Assembly (NCBI GenBank): GCA_002414145.1
Contig: DHYP01000020.1
Span: forward strand, 71,844 to 83,716
Direction: 5' to 3'
Length of the DNA stretch: 11,873 nt
Source: Methylophilaceae bacterium UBA5127
GTDB lineage: Bacteria > Pseudomonadota > Gammaproteobacteria > Burkholderiales > Methylophilaceae
Part shown: in pieces, positions 6,974-11,873 of the stretch
Layout of the letters: every line of letters begins with the position of its first letter
Position numbering within the stretch: the stretch's first letter is position 1
Made by a program: the position numbers and the translations under genes
Notes under the pieces: model-generated
Told to the model about the DNA's origin: nothing
Seen by the model: only the letters and a program-made list of their open reading frames with translations
The model's database searches: none

Positions 6974-7329
6974 TGGCGACATGGCCATCCACACTACCCT
7001 CACCCAATATGTCTGGCTATCAGGGTGAAAATGGTGCAAAAGTATTACGCACTGATTTTGATTCTGGCCCTGCACGCCAAAGGCTGCGTTTTACAAATTG
7101 CCCTGATGATTTAACTGTTAACTGGAAATTCAGCGCAAGTCAAATGGCGATATTTAAAGCATTTTTTACCAACGATATTAATTCAGGTGTCGATTATTTT
7201 TTAATTACACTCAATATCGGCAATGGATTGCTGGAGTATGAAGCGCGGTTTGTATCAGGTAAATATCAATATCAGATACTGCCTGGCATGAACTGGATCG
7301 TCACTGCAAAACTGGACGTGAAAGGATAA
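6973..7329 (+). CDS. Minor tail (tail tip) protein, lambda gpM-position / DUF2460-like
   Basis: The 118-residue product starts [20 protein letters not shown] and contains the conserved-looking FDSGPARQRLRFT, a W-F-a-q-ifkaFF block (WKFSASQMAIFKAFFTNDI) and a C-terminal LPGMNWIVTAKLDV strand. The 'WP-tLP-p---gY', 'GPAR-R-RFT' and 'pGM-W-v-a-L-V' signs recur in small proteins found straight after tape measure genes in proteobacterial prophages. A role at the distal tail tip, where the tape measure end is anchored, is inferred from position. The start is coupled to the tape measure by TAATG; the upstream GGCGGGGG is a poor ribosome site. The DUF number is uncertain. Confidence 0.75.
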   Translation: MATWPSTLPSPNMSGYQGENGAKVLRTDFDSGPARQRLRFTNCPDDLTVNWKFSASQMAIFKAFFTNDINSGVDYFLITLNIGNGLLEYEARFVSGKYQYQILPGMNWIVTAKLDVKG

Positions 7330-7332
7330 AAA

Positions 7333-7857
7333 ATGCCTGATCCCAGTTTAGAGCAAGCGTTAAAAGAGGCTTATTCAAGTGCCCCTGCTGGCGAGGTGAT
7401 ACTGCATACATTGGAGTTTCGTCATTCCAATTTTACAGTGCCCATACGCGTGGTGCTTGATCATGCAGATCATTTATTAAAACTCGAAGCAAGTGCGCCC
7501 ATCGACCCCAGTAGTTACGTCAATTTTATAGGTTTTGTGTTTGACTTTAAATTGCCAGAAGTGCAAAGCAGTGCTACACCAGAATTTTTTATACTGATGG
7601 ATAACGTAAGCCGCGAGATTGAAGATAGCCTCGCACTCGCTGCAGCATCTCCTTACAAAGTGGAAGTGACTTACAGACCGTATTTGCTAATAGATCCTAC
7701 CAAACCGCAAATGGATCCCCCGTTAACTGTAACGCTGACGCATGTGGAAGCCGATGATTTTAGAGTGACCGCGCGTGCCAGTTATGGTGATGCCGCTAAC
7801 AAGGCATTCCCCAGTCAACTTTATACTGCCTCACGCTTTCCTGGGCTAATACGCTAA
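7333..7857 (+). CDS. Tail tip protein, DUF1833 family
   Basis: The protein has 174 residues. It opens MPDPSLEQALKEAYSSAPAGEVILHTLEFRHSNF and continues with a PIRVVLD strand, FIGFVFDFKLPEVQSSATPEF and a DNVSREIEDSLALAA block. A YKVEVTYRPYLL strand, PLTVTLTHVEADDFRVTARASYGD and a C-terminal FPSQLYTASRFPGL complete it. This order is that of DUF1833 proteins, which sit between tape measure and NlpC/P60 genes in many prophages and occupy the lambda gpL position (distal tail ring). AAGGA at 7322-7326, overlapping the previous stop, gives a 6-base spacer. The stop overlaps the next ATG (TAATG). No enzyme motif is seen. Confidence 0.83.
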   Translation: MPDPSLEQALKEAYSSAPAGEVILHTLEFRHSNFTVPIRVVLDHADHLLKLEASAPIDPSSYVNFIGFVFDFKLPEVQSSATPEFFILMDNVSREIEDSLALAAASPYKVEVTYRPYLLIDPTKPQMDPPLTVTLTHVEADDFRVTARASYGDAANKAFPSQLYTASRFPGLIR

Positions 7858-8258
7858 TGCATTGGGCTTTCGATTATTTAGGCAAACCGTGGGTATCTGG
7901 CCAGCATGGCCCTGATGCGTTTGACTGCTGGGGCTTGGTGCGAGATGTGCAAAAGCGGCATTATAACCGTGAATTAAGTGAAATTTCTATTGATGCGGAT
8001 AACACGCGCGCTGTGGTGTGTGCTTTTACTACGCATGATGAGCGTAACTTCTGGCAGCAAATAACAGAACCGCAAGACGGTGATTGTCTGCTGCTTAGCC
8101 AAAGCAAAGAGCCTACGCACGTAGGTGTATGGTTAAATGTAGATGGGGGCGGCTTGTTGCATGCAGTAAAAGGCGCAGGCGTGGTATTTAGCAGCACTGC
8201 TAATTTACGGTTAATGGGATACCACATTTTAGGGGCGTATCGATGCTTGCCACGGTAG
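7857..8258 (+). CDS. Tail-associated NlpC/P60 cysteine peptidase (gpK-like)
   Basis: The 133-residue protein is a single NlpC/P60 domain. The catalytic cysteine lies in the motif DAFDCWGLVR (Cys24), preceded by LGKPWVSGQHG. The catalytic histidine is His88 in THVGVWL, and His102 in LLHAVKG is the likely third polar residue, so the active site looks intact. Such enzymes cut peptide bonds in the stem peptides of peptidoglycan (D-Glu to diamino acid) and in phages act at the tail tip, locally opening the wall during DNA entry. The lambda counterpart, gpK, carries an extra JAB-like domain that is missing here. There is no signal peptide, as expected for a virion part. The start is coupled (TAATG) and the last 16 bases overlap the next gene. 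Confidence 0.88.
   Translation: MHWAFDYLGKPWVSGQHGPDAFDCWGLVRDVQKRHYNRELSEISIDADNTRAVVCAFTTHDERNFWQQITEPQDGDCLLLSQSKEPTHVGVWLNVDGGGLLHAVKGAGVVFSSTANLRLMGYHILGAYRCLPR
8231..8235 (+). promoter_or_regulatory. Ribosome binding site of the gpI-like gene
   Basis: AGGGG lies inside the end of the peptidase gene, 7 bases before the ATG at 8243, and supports that start despite the 16-base overlap. Confidence 0.6.
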
Positions 8259-8692
8259 TGTACGCCAATAACCCATTTGACCCAGCACGTGACCGCAATC
8301 AGGTACAAGTGCGTCGCCGCCACAGTTTACAAAAATATGTACCTAAAACCACCTTGCCTTTTATTTGTCTGGTCAATGGAGTGCCAGTATTGCGCGCTAA
8401 CAATGGTTGGCAGCGCAAGATCAGTGATGGTGATGTTGTGGCTTTTATCACTTTACCACAAGGTGGTGGCGGATCTAACCCACTGCGTATTATTCTAATG
8501 GTGGGATTAGCGATTGCTGCGCCTGGATTAGGATCCTCTTTGGTCGGAGAGAATTTGGCGGCTGTAGAGGCATTTGGTGGCATGACTTATGCATCGCTGG
8601 CGAGCTCAATCATCGGATTTGTGGGCAACGCGCTAATTAACGCGCTGATCCCGCCGCCTAAGCCCACCAGCTCATCGCAAGCGCAAAGCTGA
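8243..8692 (+). CDS. Tail tip assembly protein, gpI-like; N-terminal part of a split tail hub gene
   Basis: The 149 residues before the TGA begin with ANNPFDPARDR, then a ubiquitin/MoaD-like domain ending in FICLVNGVPVL and ISDGDVVAFITLPQGGGGSNP. Two hydrophobic stretches follow (~80-95 and ~114-136) and then a Pro/Ser linker (IPPPKPTSSSQAQS). A ubiquitin-like fold followed by Gly-rich and hydrophobic segments is the layout of lambda gpI. In several related prophages I recall this part being fused to the hub protein. Here the next frame is identical in phase and continues without a further stop for 23 codons before any start codon, so the TGA may split one gene of 1180 codons. Either this is a true separate gpI, or the TGA is a nonsense change or a read-through stop. 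Confidence 0.75.
   Translation: MLATVVYANNPFDPARDRNQVQVRRRHSLQKYVPKTTLPFICLVNGVPVLRANNGWQRKISDGDVVAFITLPQGGGGSNPLRIILMVGLAIAAPGLGSSLVGENLAAVEAFGGMTYASLASSIIGFVGNALINALIPPPKPTSSSQAQS
8690..8692 (+). other. In-frame TGA between gpI-like and tail hub frames
   Basis: This single TGA is all that separates the frames 8243-8689 and 8693-11785. The 23 codons after it (AAASPTYNLNAQGNSARIGQ, then AIP) read like hub sequence, including the 'ARIGQAIPVLYG' element I recall as part of hub proteins. No ATG and no ribosome site follow closely. It is the only TGA among 15 stop codons read here; the other 14 are TAA (11) or TAG (3). Confidence 0.8.
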
Positions 8693-8761
8693 GCAGCGGC
8701 ATCACCTACTTATAATTTAAATGCCCAAGGTAACAGTGCGCGTATTGGTCAAGCCATACCA

Positions 8762-11700
8762 GTGCTATATGGCCAGCATTTGATCTATCCTGATTTTGCA
8801 GCTGAACCGTATACGGAATACGCAGGTAATGAGCAGTACTTGTACCAACTCTTTTGTATCGGTCAAGGCCAGTATGATGTGAGTAATATCAAGATTGAAG
8901 ACACTGATATTGCCAATTTTGCGGAAGTCACTTATGAGGTAGTAAGTCCTGGTGCGCTGGTTACGTTATTCCCATCTAATGTGATTACTGCAAACGAAGT
9001 TTCAGGGCAGGAACTCTTGACCAATGTTGCCGTAGGCGCGTTTATGACGACCCCTGCGGGCATACAAACTAATTTTATCGCTGTGGATATTGTGGCGCCG
9101 CGTGGTTTGTATTATGCCAATGATGCTGGCGGTTTAAGTAACGTTGGGGTGGCTTTTAAAGTAGAAGCGCGCATGGTGAATGACGCAGGTACGCCAATCG
9201 GCAGTTGGGGTATATTGGGATCAGAGACCATAAATGCAGCGACAGGTACGCCACAACGCAGATCATTTAAATACACCGTGGCTAAAGCGCGCTACGAAGT
9301 AAAAGTTACGCGCACTGATATAAAACAAACCGATTCACGTTACGGACATGAGATCGACTGGGTATCATTGCGGGCATACATACCAGATAGCCAAAATTAT
9401 GGTGATTTGACTATGCTGGCAGTACGTATGCGTGCCACCAATAATATTTCAAGCCAAAGCGCACGCAGAATTAACTGTATCGCACAGCGTAAGTTACCAG
9501 TTTGGAATGGTACAACATGGAGTGCGCCAACGGCAACACGTTCAATATGCTGGGCTCTGGCTGACGCCTTACGTGCGAGCTATGGCGGTAATATTGCTGA
9601 TAGTCGTATTGATTTGGCACAGTTGTTGGCACTCGATGCCACGCTTGCTGCCAGAGGAGATACTTTTGACGGCATTTTTGATCAAAAGCAAGTGCTATGG
9701 GAAGCCCTCACACTGATTGCACGCGCAGGCCGTATCAAACCGTATGTGCAAGGCGGTATGTACCATTTTACACGTGATGGTGCTGTCACACTGCCCGTGG
9801 CATTATTCAGTCAACGCAACATCGTTAAAAATAGCCTTAAAGTTGAATATTTGCTACCGAGCGATGAAACTGCAGACTCTGTCATGGTCACGTATTTTGA
9901 TGCAGCCAAACAAAAACCGCTTGAGATATTGGCACAGTTACCAGGCTATTCATCAGATAACCCCTACCCAATTGATTTATTTGGCGTAACCAATGCCGAT
10001 CATGCATGGCGAGAAGGTAGATACATCGCCGCAGCCAACAGATATCGTCGTCAATCTATTAGTTTCACTACGGAGATGGAGGGATTTATACCTACTTTTG
10101 GAGATTTAATCGCTATTGCACATGATCGTATGCAGCGCAATGTGGCTGGCGATGTGCTTGGCTATAACGCAGGAACTAAAATTTTAACGCTGAGTGAGCC
10201 TGTTACTTTTGCTGCTGGCAACCATTACTTTGGCTTCAAATTGCGTGATGGCAGTTTTAGCGGGCCTTGGCTGGCAACTGCAGGCGTAGATGAATACCAT
10301 CCTGTATTAAGTCTGCCACTCGATTTTACACCTGATACAGATACAACGCGCGAAAAAACCACGTTTACTTTTGGCAAAGGTGAAGAATACCGTAAATTGG
10401 CGCGCGTAATATCAGTGCGCCCACGTTCTATTCATCAAGTCGAAATTTTATGCGTTAATGAAGATCCTGCTGTGCATACGGCGGATACTGGTATCACGCC
10501 ACCGCCTTCCAGTTACTGGAATTTACCTGCAAAAATCACACGACCTTTGGTGACTGGTTTAAGCGTAACGCTTTCAGGCACACCAAGCAACCCACAATTA
10601 GCCATCGACTGGATACCCGCTGCTGGTGCAGACCATTATTATGTTGAAACCAGTTACGATAATGGTGCAAGTTGGCAACGCAGGGGAGAAGTATCAAGCG
10701 CTAATACTCTAGTTGCAGCACAGCGTGGCACAGTATATGTGCGCGTGGCAGGTGTAGGGTTAAGCCAAGGTGATTGGGTGCAATGGATTGGTAATCCATA
10801 TGCCGTGCCTCCCCCCGATGTTTCCAGCTTGCTGGTATCCCGCCAATCAGACGGCACACGTCAATTTGATTGGGCGTTGAGCAGTGCGCCTCCGCCTGAT
10901 CTTGCAGGGTATCAGATTCGCTACCGTACAGGCACCAATGTCGCGTGGGGCTGGGCTGATTTAAGCCCTGCGCACGATGGTATTTTGACATCCAGCCCGT
11001 GGGAGACCAACCAGCTCACCGCTGGGCAGTACACCTTTGCTATTAAGGCGATTGATGATTCTGGCATTGAATCTGCCAATGCCGCATTTGTGATTGCTGA
11101 CCTTGGCAATCCGCGTTTGGCAGGCGTATTGGTAAGCGTATTGCCGCACACACAGGGCTGGCCAGGCACAAAAACGGGCTGCCATGTAGAAGACGGATCG
11201 CTGGTCGCCAACAGTACGGCCACGTGGGATAGCATCACCTCATGGAATAGCTGGACAGCGTGGAACAATAGCCCTGTTAGCCCTATTTATTACGAGCCTC
11301 CTGTGATTGATGTGGGCGGTGTATTGCCTTTTACACCAATCGTAGATGTGATTGCCAATGGTACTGTATTGGTGCAAGAATCACACAGCAATGATAACGT
11401 CACTTACACCAGCTGGGCAACAGCGGGCAGCCTGATCAGTGCTCGTTATGTCAAAGTGCGCATTACCGTCACCAGCGCGGGCATTGCCAGTATCGATCTG
11501 GCCAATATTAAACTCAGCGCTGAGAGCATTTCAGAAGAAATTAACGATCTCAGCACGTCATCACTCTCTGGTGCGTACCGCATAGGCGTGGGCGATATTC
11601 GATTGCCTAAAGCAAAAGCGTATTCACTCATCACCCAAGTACAAGTATCGCTGCAAAACGTAGGCGCGGGCTGGTCTTGGGAGCTGATCGATAAATCTAC

Positions 11701-11785
11701 CACCACAGGACCGCGCATCAAGATCTACAACGCCAGCAACGCACTGGCAGATGCAAGTATTGATGCGTTTATCAGAGGAGCATAA
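8762..11785 (+). CDS. Central tail hub / host specificity protein, gpJ-like, with fibronectin III domains
   Basis: The protein should form the trimeric tail tip that contacts the receptor. The GTG at 8762 gives 1007 residues but has no ribosome site and cuts into the conserved ARIGQAIPVLYG stretch; the coding sequence really extends back to at least 8693. Early blocks are LIYPDFAAEPYTEYAGNEQY, LFCIGQGQYDV and RGLYYANDAGG. Residues ~233-340 (KLPVWNGTTWSAPTATRSI, TFDGIFDQKQVLWEAL, GGMYHFTRDG) match the tip-attachment region. Two fibronectin III-like domains lie at ~595-680 and ~685-780 (LAIDWIPAAGADHYYVETS; PDLAGYQIRYRTG, QYTFAIKAIDDSG). A Trp-rich SWNSWTAWNNSP stretch and a beta-rich tail (RYVKVRITVTSAG) end it. 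A downstream ribosome site overlaps its final codons. It is longer than most neighbours' products but normal for gpJ-like proteins. Confidence 0.9.
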   Translation: MLYGQHLIYPDFAAEPYTEYAGNEQYLYQLFCIGQGQYDVSNIKIEDTDIANFAEVTYEVVSPGALVTLFPSNVITANEVSGQELLTNVAVGAFMTTPAGIQTNFIAVDIVAPRGLYYANDAGGLSNVGVAFKVEARMVNDAGTPIGSWGILGSETINAATGTPQRRSFKYTVAKARYEVKVTRTDIKQTDSRYGHEIDWVSLRAYIPDSQNYGDLTMLAVRMRATNNISSQSARRINCIAQRKLPVWNGTTWSAPTATRSICWALADALRASYGGNIADSRIDLAQLLALDATLAARGDTFDGIFDQKQVLWEALTLIARAGRIKPYVQGGMYHFTRDGAVTLPVALFSQRNIVKNSLKVEYLLPSDETADSVMVTYFDAAKQKPLEILAQLPGYSSDNPYPIDLFGVTNADHAWREGRYIAAANRYRRQSISFTTEMEGFIPTFGDLIAIAHDRMQRNVAGDVLGYNAGTKILTLSEPVTFAAGNHYFGFKLRDGSFSGPWLATAGVDEYHPVLSLPLDFTPDTDTTREKTTFTFGKGEEYRKLARVISVRPRSIHQVEILCVNEDPAVHTADTGITPPPSSYWNLPAKITRPLVTGLSVTLSGTPSNPQLAIDWIPAAGADHYYVETSYDNGASWQRRGEVSSANTLVAAQRGTVYVRVAGVGLSQGDWVQWIGNPYAVPPPDVSSLLVSRQSDGTRQFDWALSSAPPPDLAGYQIRYRTGTNVAWGWADLSPAHDGILTSSPWETNQLTAGQYTFAIKAIDDSGIESANAAFVIADLGNPRLAGVLVSVLPHTQGWPGTKTGCHVEDGSLVANSTATWDSITSWNSWTAWNNSPVSPIYYEPPVIDVGGVLPFTPIVDVIANGTVLVQESHSNDNVTYTSWATAGSLISARYVKVRITVTSAGIASIDLANIKLSAESISEEINDLSTSSLSGAYRIGVGDIRLPKAKAYSLITQVQVSLQNVGAGWSWELIDKSTTTGPRIKIYNASNALADASIDAFIRGA
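11775..11780 (+). promoter_or_regulatory. Ribosome binding site of the tail fibre-like gene
   Basis: GAGGAG lies 7 bases before the ATG at 11788, inside the last codons of the hub gene. Confidence 0.7.
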
Positions 11786-11787
11786 AC

Positions 11788-11873
11788 ATGACATGGCCAA
11801 CCACCACAATTGATACAACACAAATGGACATAGGCACGGATGACCCTAGCCAAGCGCGTGTGCAGATTAAGCA
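11788..11873 (+). CDS. Tail fibre-like protein, N-terminus (3' partial)
   Basis: Only 28 codons are visible before the right edge: MTWPTTTIDTTQMDIGTDDP, then SQARVQIK. The pattern 'W-tTtI-tt-lD-GtD-P-qAR--I' is a start I recall from many phage tail fibre and tail collar proteins, in which this N-terminal stretch anchors the fibre to the tail tip. The gene starts two bases after the hub stop codon with a strong ribosome site, which fits a receptor-binding or fibre gene at the end of the tail module. The rest of the protein is outside the window, so domain content and length are unknown. Confidence 0.78.
   Translation, partial: MTWPTTTIDTTQMDIGTDDPSQARVQIK

Noticed and set aside
8277..8498. 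Alternative plus-strand frame inside the gpI-like gene (also 9432-9716 and 9717-9989 inside the hub gene)
   Set aside because: They are shifted shadows of strongly supported genes and show no protein family features.
463..11821. Minus-strand open frames of 60-120 residues
   Set aside because: They all lie opposite well-supported plus-strand genes, lack recognisable domains and ribosome sites, and are shadows of biased codon use.
1..11873. Defence island, CRISPR array, tRNA, insertion sequence or novel mobile system
   Set aside because: Reading through both strands shows no repeats, transposase or RNA gene; nearly every base is assigned to phage structural genes.

Overview
The window is one stretch of a tailed-phage late (virion structure and assembly) operon. 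All supported genes are on the plus strand and run head to tail with almost no spacing. I see no integrase, repressor, transposase, lysis gene, tRNA or bacterial housekeeping gene, so the sequence alone cannot say whether this is a free phage or a prophage. The protein families are those usual in proteobacterial siphoviruses and prophages. The moderate GC content and the resemblance I recall to betaproteobacterial prophage proteins suggest a proteobacterial host of moderate GC, but that is a weak inference.

Head (1-2000). A decoration/cement protein cut by the left edge is followed by the major capsid protein, a small acidic protein with a lysine-rich tail, and a Mu gp36-like (DUF1320) head-completion protein. 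Tail tube (2000-4447). A tail terminator-like protein, a 54-residue linker ORF and the tail tube protein lead to a lambda G/GT-type pair of tail assembly chaperones. The second chaperone part lies in the -1 frame. It is joined to the first through an A AAA AAC slippery heptamer followed by a strong hairpin. Intergenic gap (4448-4528). This 81-base gap is the only one longer than about 35 bases and holds a perfect 9-bp hairpin that looks like an intrinsic terminator.

Tail body and tip (4529-11785). An 814-residue lambda-type tape measure protein is followed by a DUF2460-like/minor tail protein, a DUF1833 protein, an NlpC/P60 cysteine peptidase, a gpI-like ubiquitin-fold protein and a long gpJ-like central tail hub with fibronectin III domains. 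The gpI-like and hub frames are the same frame, separated only by one TGA at 8690-8692. The right edge (from 11788) cuts into a tail fibre-like gene. There is no tail sheath or baseplate wedge set, so the virion should have a long, flexible, non-contractile tail.

The genes work as one assembly line. Capsid and cement build the shell, and DUF1320 and terminator proteins close the head-tail joint and tail end. Chaperones G and GT load tube subunits around the tape measure, which sets tail length. The tip proteins form the hub that binds the cell and lets DNA in. Six of the gene junctions are one-base TAATG overlaps, which points to translational coupling. I found no undescribed system in the sense of a new defence or mobile element. 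The two points most worth checking are the frameshift cassette at 4082-4116 and the in-frame TGA splitting the tail hub gene.
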